A DNA stretch of 8,586 bases from Bacteroidales bacterium (GCA_004557285.1 SFEK01000090.1:1-8586); one strand, 5' to 3'. Counted from the stretch's first letter, positions 1 through 8,255 are shown. Numbers and translations are program-made. Notes: a model not told the origin generated them from the sequence alone.

Positions 1-767
1 AAGAACTCCGCCCACATCCTTGGCATTTCTGGCTTCAGCTGATACGCACGCTGCTGTCAGCCCTCTTGGTGGGCGTTATCCTCTGTGTGGGTGATATGGA
101 GACGAAGATCATCCTTGAAGGAGTTTTCATCTGCGTCATCTGTCCTACGGCTTCAGCAGCTGCCGTGGTTACCGAAAAATTGGGAGGAAGCATCGCCTCG
201 CTCACCGTCTATACCATCATTGCCAATGTGGTCACCTCGTTGATTATCCCACTCTTCTTCCCTATGGTGGAAAAGGGTGCAGACATCACTTTCTCCTTGG
301 CCTTCCTGATGATTTTCAAACGCATCACCGTGGTGTTGCTCTGCCCGTTGCTTTTGGCGTTGCTCACGCGCCGCTATTTGCCCAAGGTGGCCAATTTGAT
401 AGCCCGTCAGAAGAACCTGGGATTTTATCTGTGGTCTTTTAACCTTGCCGTGATGATGGGACTCACTCTGCATAATATCATCGTTTCTGAGGTTTCTGGC
501 CACACCATGCTGCTTTTGCTGTTGTTGCCCCTGGGGGTTACCTTCCTGCTCTTTACTATCGGAAAGGCAGTAGGTGGTTGTTATGGAGAGCGTATCAGTG
601 GCGGTCAGGCGTTGGGACAGAAGAACACGATGGTTGGGCTGTGGCTCACGGTGACATTTCTTAATCCCACCGCCGCTATTGCTCCTTGTGCGTATGTCAT
701 CTGGCAGAATATGGTGAATTCCTGGCAGCTGTGGTGCAAGGACAAATATGGAAAACTGAAATGGTAG
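1..767 (+). CDS. Bile acid:sodium symporter (BASS/SBF) family transporter, 3' part
   Basis: This is the C-terminal part of a polytopic inner-membrane transporter. The frame is open from base 3, so the true start lies outside the window; the TTG at 66 is internal. 254 residues are visible. They are mostly hydrophobic helices with short charged loops (for example KRITVV, TRRYLPKVANLIARQK). Two stretches recall the BASS fold. CPTASAAAVVTEKLGG (about residues 47-62 of the fragment) fits the helix with a broken, small-residue-rich centre. GQALGQKNTMVG followed by LNPTAAIAPCAYVIWQN (about 201-235) fits the late helix with a Gln/Asn cation-site motif. Known members couple Na+ to uptake of bile acids, organic anions or small carboxylates; the substrate here cannot be told. 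The gene ends in TAG and is followed within 20 bp by a terminator shared with the convergent gene. Family assignment is fairly sure, substrate unknown. Confidence 0.8.
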   Translation, partial: ELRPHPWHFWLQLIRTLLSALLVGVILCVGDMETKIILEGVFICVICPTASAAAVVTEKLGGSIASLTVYTIIANVVTSLIIPLFFPMVEKGADITFSLAFLMIFKRITVVLLCPLLLALLTRRYLPKVANLIARQKNLGFYLWSFNLAVMMGLTLHNIIVSEVSGHTMLLLLLLPLGVTFLLFTIGKAVGGCYGERISGGQALGQKNTMVGLWLTVTFLNPTAAIAPCAYVIWQNMVNSWQLWCKDKYGKLKW

Positions 768-785
768 TTGTTGCAGGCAACATAA

Positions 786-823
786 AAAAATAGGGATGTA
801 CAGCAAAGTACATCCCTATTTTT
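786..823. terminator. Bidirectional intrinsic terminator between convergent genes
   Basis: A perfect 11-bp stem (791-801 with 808-818) has a 6-nt loop (802-807). It is extended by an A5 tract on the left pairing with a T5 tract on the right (786-790, 819-823). Either strand therefore gives a stem followed by a U-run. It lies 18 bp after the transporter stop and 35 bp beyond the stop of the minus-strand gene, so it can end transcription from both sides. Confidence 0.9.
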
Positions 824-858
824 ATGATCATCTAATTACTCTTGTTACAGAAGCAATC

Positions 859-3021
859 TTAGTAAACTACCTTGACACTCTGTCCGGCCACCTTCACTAC
901 ATACATGCCACGGGCAGAGAGGTTGAACTGTGTGTTGCTGCGACCAGACTTGTCAGCGGCCACCAGTTTGCCATCAACAGTGTAAACCTCAACAGCCTTG
1001 CCAGCGTTGTTTACGGTGAGCTGACCATTGTTCATCACAACAGTAGGTGTTTCAACCAACTTGCATCCATCGATGCCTGTTGATACCTGTACCTGCTCAA
1101 GGTTAGAGTATTTGCTCTCGATAATGTCCGTCTGATACTGACCCATGGTCTTGCCCTTAACGGCACATACCTTGTGGAATACGTTGGCATCCATAGCCTT
1201 TTCGGGAAGTGTCACTTCAAGCTGTGTCCAGTCGTAGTAGTTGTCATACTCAAATGGCTCTATCAACGATTCGCCGGCCTTGTAGTTCTGAGTGATTTTC
1301 AGATCGTCGATGTAGAGGTTGCCAGGAGCCTGAACAGCATAGATACCCAGCTTAGAACGCTTGCTACCCTTGGTCAGGTTTATGGTGTATGTACCCCAGT
1401 CTTCCTTCACGTCCTTGAAGTAAACCAGTTCGGCCTGCTCGAAATCCTGCTTGTCCTCGTTCCAGTTGAACAGTGCAGCAGCACCGATGGTCTGGTAGTA
1501 TTCTACAGTAACAGGACGACCGTCTGCACCCCATTCGGTGACATATTCAGCCAATTCACCGGCCAATTTGGCACTTACGGTAATCTTGCCATTGTCTTTT
1601 GACAGGTCGAGTTCGGGAGAGATGATACCAGCATCGCCGTCGCCCATGATGTAGTGCCATCCGTCAACGCAGGCATAGCCCTTGTAGTCCATGTAGTTCT
1701 TGCCTTTCCATCCAGCCTGGTTCAAACCAACGATGAAGTGGTCGCCACCATATACATTGAAGTTAGGATCTTCTTTGGTGCCTGTAGGTTCGCCGAGCTC
1801 GCCGTTGATGGTAGTCTTGATGTTGTCGAAGTTCTCGTCGGTTACGGCAAATTCGCCGTCAGCATTGGCAAAACGTTCATACAGTGCCCAGTAGTTGTAG
1901 CGCTCAGCAGTGGGCACTTCGTTCCACTTGGCAGTATATTTACCATTCTTTACAGAAACGTTGGTCTCCAGCACAGGTGCCTCAAGGTCCCAAATCTCAT
2001 TGAAAGAGGAGGGCATAGACTCGTGGTTGCCCTTTACCGAGCGAACAGAGTACATGTAACCTGCACCTGATTCGGCACCTGTCACCGTGTATTTGTTGGT
2101 CTCAGCCTTTTCGTTGAGCTTGAATTCAGACATTTGGCCGGTAGTATAGTCGTAGTTGTAGATATCTACCAAGTAGCCCTCTGCACCATCGACAGCCTTC
2201 CAGTTCAGGTCAAATGTTGAACCCTGATAGTTGGTGTGAGGCAAAATCTCAGGAGTATAAACATACTGGTCAATCTGCACGAGTTCTACATCATCGATAT
2301 ATACGGGGATGCCCTCTGTGGTGGCGATAAGGAACATGGTTGAACCACCGCCGCCATAGAATGTCACCTCGTAGGTCTGCCACTCGTAGTAGGTTTCAGG
2401 ACAGGCAGCCTGACCGATGAAATCCCATGTGGGCGACATGTTGTAGGTTTCAGTGGCCTGTACATAAAGACCTTCGTTGAACTGGTCGTCGTCTGTACGA
2501 GCCTTGAAGCGCAGCTTGAAGATGCCGCAATAGCCTGATACGTCGCACAAGGGACTGTTGATGGCAGCACCACCGGTTTCAGGAGTGGCGTAGAGACATG
2601 CTACACCGCCTGCGGGATAAACGTTGGTAGCACCCCAGATAGAACTGCTGGTGAACGAGGGGTCAACGTTTTGCCATGCAGGATATTCAGAAATCTCGGG
2701 GTTGTTGATGTAAGTGTCCAGGTCGGGAGCACCGATGCTACCTGTGCTCATCTTGGAGAAGTCTTCTGCCAGGATGCCCACTTCTGGTCCGTAATCCACG
2801 CCGCCGGCCTTCTTCATTTCGCTTTGTGGAACCACGCGCACTGAAAGGCGACCGCTGTTGTCGGTGTTCTTGATGTCTGTGCCTGCCATCTTACCCTGTA
2901 TGGTTTGACGGCTGTTGAGTTCAGTCTTTGGCTTTGCCAATTCCGTGAACGAAAAATGCTGCTGTGCGTTGGCCGTGATAGCAACTCCGGCCAGTGCAGA
3001 GAAAAGTAGTAAATTTCTCAT
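859..3021 (-). CDS. Secreted surface protein with two jelly-roll domains, FN3-like modules and T9SS sorting domain
   Basis: A 720-residue exported protein. I chose the ATG at 3021 because it begins a clean signal peptide (MRNLLLFSALAGVAITANA, cut before QQ). The in-frame ATG at 3102 would add 27 polar residues before that signal and lies inside the loop of the upstream hairpin. Two similar lectin-like jelly-roll domains are visible: about residues 78-250 (SP at 156-157, YIDDV at 241-245) and about 400-580 (SP at 469-470 in IISPELDLS, YIDDL at 570-574). This spacing is typical of choice-of-anchor J / cleaved-adhesin-like domains. Fibronectin III-like segments lie between them (about 256-345 and 347-400). 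The tail (about 650-720) has VEVYTVDGK and ARGMYVVKV, matching type A T9SS sorting domains. It is the last gene of the three-gene block and ends at the shared terminator. No catalytic residues are evident; an adhesive or ligand-binding role is inferred. Confidence 0.87.
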   Translation of the reverse strand: MRNLLLFSALAGVAITANAQQHFSFTELAKPKTELNSRQTIQGKMAGTDIKNTDNSGRLSVRVVPQSEMKKAGGVDYGPEVGILAEDFSKMSTGSIGAPDLDTYINNPEISEYPAWQNVDPSFTSSSIWGATNVYPAGGVACLYATPETGGAAINSPLCDVSGYCGIFKLRFKARTDDDQFNEGLYVQATETYNMSPTWDFIGQAACPETYYEWQTYEVTFYGGGGSTMFLIATTEGIPVYIDDVELVQIDQYVYTPEILPHTNYQGSTFDLNWKAVDGAEGYLVDIYNYDYTTGQMSEFKLNEKAETNKYTVTGAESGAGYMYSVRSVKGNHESMPSSFNEIWDLEAPVLETNVSVKNGKYTAKWNEVPTAERYNYWALYERFANADGEFAVTDENFDNIKTTINGELGEPTGTKEDPNFNVYGGDHFIVGLNQAGWKGKNYMDYKGYACVDGWHYIMGDGDAGIISPELDLSKDNGKITVSAKLAGELAEYVTEWGADGRPVTVEYYQTIGAAALFNWNEDKQDFEQAELVYFKDVKEDWGTYTINLTKGSKRSKLGIYAVQAPGNLYIDDLKITQNYKAGESLIEPFEYDNYYDWTQLEVTLPEKAMDANVFHKVCAVKGKTMGQYQTDIIESKYSNLEQVQVSTGIDGCKLVETPTVVMNNGQLTVNNAGKAVEVYTVDGKLVAADKSGRSNTQFNLSARGMYVVKVAGQSVKVVY

Positions 3022-3088
3022 ATTAAAAAAGTTTGAATGTGTAATAATATAGTAATCTTGTCTTTCTTTGCTGAGTAGGTTGGTGATA

Positions 3089-3130
3089 AAGGGTATGCCC
3101 ATGCTCCATGATGGATAAAGGCATACCCTT
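3089..3130 (-). terminator. Hairpin after the 1106-residue gene; possible terminator or attenuator
   Basis: A perfect 11-bp inverted repeat (3089-3099 with 3120-3130, core GGGTATGCC / GGCATACCC) has a 20-nt loop. The loop can form a further 4-bp pairing, CCAT with ATGG. It begins 12 bp past the stop of the gene ending at 3142. On the minus strand only a three-U tract follows (CCC then TTTATC), so termination is probably partial. It may also stabilise the upstream mRNA end. Confidence 0.6.
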
Positions 3131-3141
3131 AGTGAACAAGC

Positions 3142-6100
3142 TTATTTCAGAATTTGAATTTTCTTGGTGAATGTCTTGCCGTTGTTGTCAACAACTTTCA
3201 CTACATAAACGCCGGGTGCAAGAGGCATGTTGATGCTGCTCGTGCCGTTGGCAAGGCTCCTGTTGGCCAGGGTGCTGCCGGTGAGGTTATAAACAGCCAC
3301 CTGGCTTGCATTGATACCGTTGAACATGAGGTTGCCGTTCATGTAGGCAATACCCTTGCCTGCCACGATGTTGGTGATGCCGGAGCCGATGTTGTCAGAT
3401 ACGGCCAACTGCATGACGGGAACCTGTGTCAAGAGGAAGTAGCCATAACCTTTGCTTGTAGAGAAGTCGTACTCTGCGTTGGCACTTTCAGCGCGCAATG
3501 TGCGGTAAACCTCTGCCACGTCGGAAACAGCCAGGTCAGAGTGGTTGTCGTAGGCCTTGAATGTCAAGGGGTACTGGTTCTCTTCGCATACACCGTCTTT
3601 CACGATACATACCACCAGATTGGTGTTGGTGTCGTAAGCGAATGGCTCGTCAAATTCAAAGGTCATCATGTTGCCTGTGCCGGGCTTGCTTGAGAATGTG
3701 CCCTCGAATACCTTGGTCATGTCCTCAGGCTTGAAGAGTTCTGATGGCTCAAACAGGTTACCCCAATCGCTACCTGAGAATTTCACCTTGGATGTGGTGG
3801 TGAGGTAAACCTTGATGTTGGCATTTTCAACCAGTGTATAGTCGTCGTTGGCATCATACTCATAGCCCAGACGGTGGATGTAGAGTGTGCCCTCAGGCTT
3901 CTCCTGGAAGTCGCTTGGATAGTAAACACTCTCCACGGTGCTGTAACGCTTGGTGAACGAAACAGGAATACGTGTCTCGGATGTGGTGTTCTCGTTGGTG
4001 GTGAGCAGGGCGTTGAATGCCATGGTACCGGCCTTGGCCACAACCACAGTCAGAGGATTGGTGGTGTCGTTGCTGGTATCCTGGTCGTTGTTCAGCACTA
4101 CGACGCCGGCGAAGAGGGCTTCGCCTTCTACATCAGGAGTAGCCATAACCTTCACTTCGGTAGAGGTCAGTGATGCCAGAGGAGTGGTTACTTCTTTTTC
4201 ACCCAATACCACTTTGTTGTCGCCGTCGAGGCGAACCACCTGCACCTTGTAGTTGTCGATGGTATTGTTACCGTTGTTCAACACGTTGACAGTGTATTCG
4301 GTCTCAGCACCGTTGGTGGGGTTCAGCGGACCAACGAGGGCCGTGGCCTTGAGGTCGTTGTCAAATACTTCTTCAATGCGGGCGTGCACCAGACGAAGCA
4401 CGTCGGTAACAGAACCGTCTGTGGTCACGTGCCAACCGAAGTTGTAGTCGCCAGATGTTTCAGGGGTGAAATATAGCTCGAAAGGAATCACCTGATAGTA
4501 GGGAGGATCAAGCTGGAAGTTCTTGTAGCTGGCCAGAACTGTGGTCTGGTCTTCAGCCGTTGCTCCAGGACCTACGGTAAACTCAAAGTTGTGGATGCAG
4601 TCGGGGTGATAGGTATCGTAAGCATACTGGAAGCGGCAGTCGAATGTTGCTCTGTACTTCTTGCCGGCCTCAAGAGTTACCTTGGGTGACAGTGCATAGT
4701 CGTCAGAACTTATCACATAGTCGGTGTAAAGCTGGAATCCGTATGGGTCAACGTCAAAGTAGTTGTCGTAGCTGTAGTAGTTGAAGGTTCTGCCGTCGTG
4801 GTTGTTATCTACAGCTGTCCATGCAGAAGCCTCGTCGGCAGTCATGAACTTGGTGTCGTAAGGCAGGCTGTAGGCATTACCGGCAACAACACCGATAGAG
4901 GTGGTTGAGGTACCTACACCTTCGCCGTTGGAAGGCTCGATAATATAAGAGTAAGCCATCTGAGTACCAAAGTCCTCATCTTTCAATCTGGTCTCTGTGA
5001 TGTCCTTGGCCACTACCTTCTCATCGGGCAGACGGGTAACGGTGTATTTGGTGTTGGCCTTGTCATACCATCCGTCGTTGGCACCCAGTTTGGCAGCTTC
5101 CCATGACAGTACGAGGGCATTACCTTCCGTGTTCAGATATACGTTCTCGGGAGCACCTGGAGTGTCTTTGCCGCCGAATGCGTTCCATGATTCAGAAACA
5201 CCCTTCTCGCCGGCTACACGGCAAGGCACTACATAGTAAGTCTGCAGGCCTGCTTCGGGATTCTCGTCGGTCCATGACATTTGCTTGCCCACCTTTCCTG
5301 TAGCGTCAACCGAAGCGATTTCGTTGTCCATGCTGTTGCGATAGATCTTCACTTCAGCCAGGTCGGCCAGTGCATCACCGTTCCATGCGGTTGACGGGTT
5401 GGTCCAGGTCAAGGTGATGGTCTTGCCGTCTTCACCGGGAGTAGAAGTCAGGTTTTCCACCTTGGCAGCAGCCTCACGGGCATCAGCAGTTCTGTAAGGA
5501 ATGGCCAGACCAGAGATAGAACCTGAAACAGAAGCCTTGTATGTCAGGGCACCGGTAGAGGTGTTGATCTTGAACAGCTTCTGATATCCGGAGCCAGTGT
5601 TGGGGTCGGTGTCGGTCAGCACACCGTAGAGGTCGCCTGTGGTGCGGTCGAAGTCGATGGAGTTGGTGTAATAGAGCACCAGCTCTTTGCCCTCAGAGGT
5701 CATAGGCAGAGCAACGCTTTCTGCATAATTGTTCTCAGGGTCGAGTTTCACGAGGCGAGAACCATTCAGTTCATTGTTACTGCTCCAGTTCCAGCGCACC
5801 GCCCAGATGTTGCCATCCATGTCGATTGACATGCCAGGATACCAATCGTTCAAGGTGCAAACCTTGGTGAATTCGCCGGTCTTCATGTCAATCTTGCCAA
5901 GCATAGATCGTGCATTGCCAGACTCGTCTGAAGTACGGGCTGTAGCCCACATCTCACCGGTCTTGGGGTTTACGCTCATGGCATCCACTGCATTCCATGA
6001 GTCTTTCAGAGAGGACATGTCCTGAAGATATTCCACCTCTCCTGTCTTCACGTCAATCTTCACGAAAGCCTTGGGATAGGTCACCCATGTGTAGGCTGTA

Positions 6101-6462
6101 GCAGCATAGCCATAATAGTAGCCGTCTTTCAGCGTACCCGACATCATGATTTGGATGCGGTAAGGGTCAACATCGCGGTCAGGTTCTACTATAAATATAC
6201 GGTCCCAGTCGTAGGCGTTGTTGGTCCAAAACCTGAAGAAGCAGGGGTCGTTTTGAGGGTCAACCAAAGACACGGCATACATTTCCAGGCCTAAGTCCTT
6301 GTCGGTGTTCACAACGGTTTTGGCAGGCTTGCCCATCGTCTGTTGGGAAACAGGCATCAGAGACTGCGGAAAACCGCCACGCTTGATTGGGCCGACATTG
6401 TCGGCCATTGCCATCGTTACCAATGTAAAGAGGCAACTAACAAGTAATGCAATTTTCTTCAT
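3142..6462 (-). CDS. Large multidomain secreted surface protein (propeller-like, FN3, jelly-roll, CARDB-like) with T9SS sorting domain
   Basis: A 1106-residue exported protein starting at ATG 6462 with signal peptide MKKIALLVSCLFTLVTMAMA, cut before DN. Modules visible in order: a beta-propeller-like region (about 60-325) with recurring blades such as KIDVKTGEVEYL, MSIDMDGNIWAVR and FKINTSTGALTY; two fibronectin III-like domains (about 330-430 and 433-527); a jelly-roll, choice-of-anchor J-like domain (about 528-700, with LSPKVTLEAGKKYRATFD); a CARDB-like Ig domain (about 701-808, with YTVNVLNNGNNTIDNYKV); an unnamed beta-rich region (about 815-1020); and a T9SS type A sorting domain (about 1030-1106, with VAVYNLTGS and APGVYVVKVVDNNGK). 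The 77-nt gap to the gene upstream has no visible promoter, suggesting co-transcription. No enzyme motif is seen. Proteins of this build are usually attached to or released from the outer surface; the ligand is unknown. Confidence 0.88.
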   Translation of the reverse strand: MKKIALLVSCLFTLVTMAMADNVGPIKRGGFPQSLMPVSQQTMGKPAKTVVNTDKDLGLEMYAVSLVDPQNDPCFFRFWTNNAYDWDRIFIVEPDRDVDPYRIQIMMSGTLKDGYYYGYAATAYTWVTYPKAFVKIDVKTGEVEYLQDMSSLKDSWNAVDAMSVNPKTGEMWATARTSDESGNARSMLGKIDMKTGEFTKVCTLNDWYPGMSIDMDGNIWAVRWNWSSNNELNGSRLVKLDPENNYAESVALPMTSEGKELVLYYTNSIDFDRTTGDLYGVLTDTDPNTGSGYQKLFKINTSTGALTYKASVSGSISGLAIPYRTADAREAAAKVENLTSTPGEDGKTITLTWTNPSTAWNGDALADLAEVKIYRNSMDNEIASVDATGKVGKQMSWTDENPEAGLQTYYVVPCRVAGEKGVSESWNAFGGKDTPGAPENVYLNTEGNALVLSWEAAKLGANDGWYDKANTKYTVTRLPDEKVVAKDITETRLKDEDFGTQMAYSYIIEPSNGEGVGTSTTSIGVVAGNAYSLPYDTKFMTADEASAWTAVDNNHDGRTFNYYSYDNYFDVDPYGFQLYTDYVISSDDYALSPKVTLEAGKKYRATFDCRFQYAYDTYHPDCIHNFEFTVGPGATAEDQTTVLASYKNFQLDPPYYQVIPFELYFTPETSGDYNFGWHVTTDGSVTDVLRLVHARIEEVFDNDLKATALVGPLNPTNGAETEYTVNVLNNGNNTIDNYKVQVVRLDGDNKVVLGEKEVTTPLASLTSTEVKVMATPDVEGEALFAGVVVLNNDQDTSNDTTNPLTVVVAKAGTMAFNALLTTNENTTSETRIPVSFTKRYSTVESVYYPSDFQEKPEGTLYIHRLGYEYDANDDYTLVENANIKVYLTTTSKVKFSGSDWGNLFEPSELFKPEDMTKVFEGTFSSKPGTGNMMTFEFDEPFAYDTNTNLVVCIVKDGVCEENQYPLTFKAYDNHSDLAVSDVAEVYRTLRAESANAEYDFSTSKGYGYFLLTQVPVMQLAVSDNIGSGITNIVAGKGIAYMNGNLMFNGINASQVAVYNLTGSTLANRSLANGTSSINMPLAPGVYVVKVVDNNGKTFTKKIQILK

Positions 6463-6539
6463 ATAAACACTTTTTTGCCCTTGTCGGGGCGGTTAATTAA
6501 ATGATTTGATGTTCTCTATTGAATTGTTGTTATCTGAGG

Positions 6540-8123
6540 TCAACGTACAATGGTCTTGTAGCTCTTGTTGCCTTGGCGCACGATATACATGCCGTGGGTG
6601 AGCTTGCTGGCAGGCACCTTGATGCCGTCGAGGGTGAAGTATTCCACCTTGTTGTTTTCTTTGGCAGTGGTTGTGCGCTCGATGCCTGTATAGCCTTCGG
6701 GCATGGTCAGCTTGAACTGGTTGGTGCAGTTGCCCCAATAAGGATAAGCCAAAAACATGGGGAAATAGCACAGCAGCGACTCTTTGGGGAAGGTGAGCAC
6801 GCCGTCTTTCAGTGTGCCGCCATATTTACCCTCGGCCTTGACAGTCTCCTTGCTCTTGCCGTTTTCCTCGATGTCGCGGTCGGCTTTTGACCAGATTTCC
6901 ATGATACCGCCGCCGAAGTCAAGTCCGCAACCGTCAGCCATGTATTTGATGAGCACACAGTCGGGATCAGTGGCGTCAAACTCCAGATAGTGCTTGTGGC
7001 TGGAGTCGAAGTTCTGTGTGGTGGCATAGGGATAAACATCTACAGCGTATGGGTCAACCAGTCGGTAGAAGCCCGGGATGTCGGTGCTCTCCTGAATTTC
7101 CACATCATATTCCACGCTGGTCAGACCCACGATAACTTCCTTGTCGAGGTCGCAGAGGATGCCTTCCTTATATTTGGCCATACCCAAAGATGTCCAACCA
7201 TCAAGCAGGTAGGCAAATTCTTGGGTATAGATGGTGGGGTCGATGGGTTCGCCCTGATAATAGGGAAGAGCCACGAAAGTGTAAACGCCGTCAGCCTCCA
7301 GGGGGAATTTCACCTCACTGCTTTCCGTGATTTCCTGATAGTCGGCAGAACCGTCTTTCAGGCTGTTGGTCATGACCGTGAGGTAGTCGCCCTCAAACAT
7401 GCCTATTCTCACTTTCTCACAGCTGCTGCCCACGCTGACAGCTACTGACAGTGTGTTGTCTTCCTCGTTGAATGCACCGGGAGTGATGGTGATGTCAAGG
7501 TCGGGGGCTCCGGGAAGTTTTACCCTGAACTTTTCAAACTCATTGGCAATCATGTAAGAACTCAATGTCTGGTCAACAGTGGCGAGCAACATGTTCTTGG
7601 GGAAGGTGATGGTACCTTGCTTCAATGTGCCGGCAGAGCCTTCGGCAAAAACATCTTCTTTGTCACGACCGTTGCGTGTGATCTCGTAGCCAGCAATGGA
7701 GCTTACCCAGATGTCGCCATCGCCAAAGTTGACTTTGGTGTTGTGGTCGGAAAAATATACATGGTCGGGGTCTGTGGCATCTATTTCCATATAGGTGTCT
7801 TCAGTCCATTCGCCGCCTCTGAAGGGATAGTCCTTATAGGCGTTGACAATGCGGTAAAGCCCTGGTGTGGTGGCACTTTCCTGTATTTCTACATCCCATT
7901 CCAACGGGTCAACCATGTAGATTTTGGTGATCATGTCATCACGAAACTTGCCGGTGCCAAGGGATACCCATTCGCCCTCAGTCTTCTTGGCGTTAACACT
8001 TGTGGCAGCCGATTTCACCTGATAGGTGTCGTTGCCCATAGAAATTCTACGCTGTACCTGTGCACTGACATTGCCAACAAGTGACAGGGTAAGCAATAAT
8101 AGTAAATTTCTCAAAAATACCAT
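6540..8123 (-). CDS. Secreted protein with duplicated approx. 155-170-residue domain and short T9SS-like tail
   Basis: A 527-residue exported protein and the first gene of the block. The signal peptide is residues 1-21 (MVFLRNLLLLLTLSLVGNVSA, cut before QV). Residues 51-205 and 309-477 are repeats of one domain, sharing the order W(V/T)SLG..K, (W/Y)DVEIQES, PG(L/F)YR(I/L)V, D.TDPD, a D/N-FG-G segment, NG..KE.V.AEG, GTLK.G and TFPK. An Ig-like segment lies between them (about 208-305). I recall the domain as common in Bacteroides/Prevotella secreted proteins but of unknown function. The tail (479-527) has VEYFTLDGIKV and HGMYIVRQGNKSYKTIVR, resembling a T9SS sorting domain but about ten residues shorter than those of the two genes downstream. 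The start is ATG at 8123, though a TTG at 8114 is an alternative. A promoter lies about 120 bp upstream. Function unknown. Confidence 0.87.
   Translation of the reverse strand: MVFLRNLLLLLTLSLVGNVSAQVQRRISMGNDTYQVKSAATSVNAKKTEGEWVSLGTGKFRDDMITKIYMVDPLEWDVEIQESATTPGLYRIVNAYKDYPFRGGEWTEDTYMEIDATDPDHVYFSDHNTKVNFGDGDIWVSSIAGYEITRNGRDKEDVFAEGSAGTLKQGTITFPKNMLLATVDQTLSSYMIANEFEKFRVKLPGAPDLDITITPGAFNEEDNTLSVAVSVGSSCEKVRIGMFEGDYLTVMTNSLKDGSADYQEITESSEVKFPLEADGVYTFVALPYYQGEPIDPTIYTQEFAYLLDGWTSLGMAKYKEGILCDLDKEVIVGLTSVEYDVEIQESTDIPGFYRLVDPYAVDVYPYATTQNFDSSHKHYLEFDATDPDCVLIKYMADGCGLDFGGGIMEIWSKADRDIEENGKSKETVKAEGKYGGTLKDGVLTFPKESLLCYFPMFLAYPYWGNCTNQFKLTMPEGYTGIERTTTAKENNKVEYFTLDGIKVPASKLTHGMYIVRQGNKSYKTIVR
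6693..7973 (-). repeat. Internal domain duplication within the 527-residue gene
   Basis: Two protein-level repeats: copy 1 is 7509-7973 (residues 51-205) and copy 2 is 6693-7199 (residues 309-477), about 310 bp apart. They keep the same motif order but are diverged in sequence, so this is an old duplication rather than a recent DNA repeat. Confidence 0.75.
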
Positions 8124-8244
8124 AGTCGAATTGTATGATTTAATTTAACATTATGTTTCTCTTCTACACAGTTCCTTGTCATTTTGTAGTCATTGGGCCG
8201 AAAAGCCTGACATCTTATACTTGGGCTGATTTGATTGATTGATG

Positions 8245-8252
8245 CAAATATA
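8245..8252 (-). promoter_or_regulatory. Bacteroidetes-type -7 promoter element for the three-gene block
   Basis: On the minus strand this reads TATATTTG, an exact match to the TAnnTTTG -7 element used by the primary sigma factor of Bacteroidetes. It would place the start of transcription near 8238, giving a leader of about 115 nt before the ATG at 8123. No convincing -33 TTG is present at the expected distance, which may mean a weak or activator-dependent promoter. Confidence 0.5.
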
Positions 8253-8255
8253 AAC

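Noticed and set aside
153..806. A 217-codon minus-strand open frame across the transporter gene
   Set aside because: Its translation is rich in Q, H and R with no recognisable motif, and it is antisense to a clear membrane protein. It also runs into the terminator stem.
3022..3102. Upstream in-frame ATG at 3102 as the start of the 720-residue protein
   Set aside because: It would place 27 polar residues before a textbook signal peptide, and it lies in the loop of the hairpin that follows the previous gene.
6463..6539. Short GCCC/GGGC pairing before the 1106-residue gene as a terminator
   Set aside because: The stem is only 4 bp. On the minus strand it is followed by A residues rather than U, so it would not end transcription of the upstream gene.
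859..7448. Numerous 64-179 codon open frames antisense to, or in other frames of, the three large genes
   Set aside because: They lie fully within genes with signal peptides and recognisable domains. Their compositions are those of shadow frames.
8111..8182. A 23-codon minus-strand open frame in the leader, whose stop overlaps the first gene's start region
   Set aside because: The overlap with the TTG at 8114 is curious, but there is no ribosome-binding signal, no recognisable peptide, and a frame this short is expected by chance.
8229..8243. Short GATT/TGAT tandem repeat near the expected transcription start
   Set aside because: Only about three 4-bp units in A/T-rich DNA; too short to support a phase-variable repeat.
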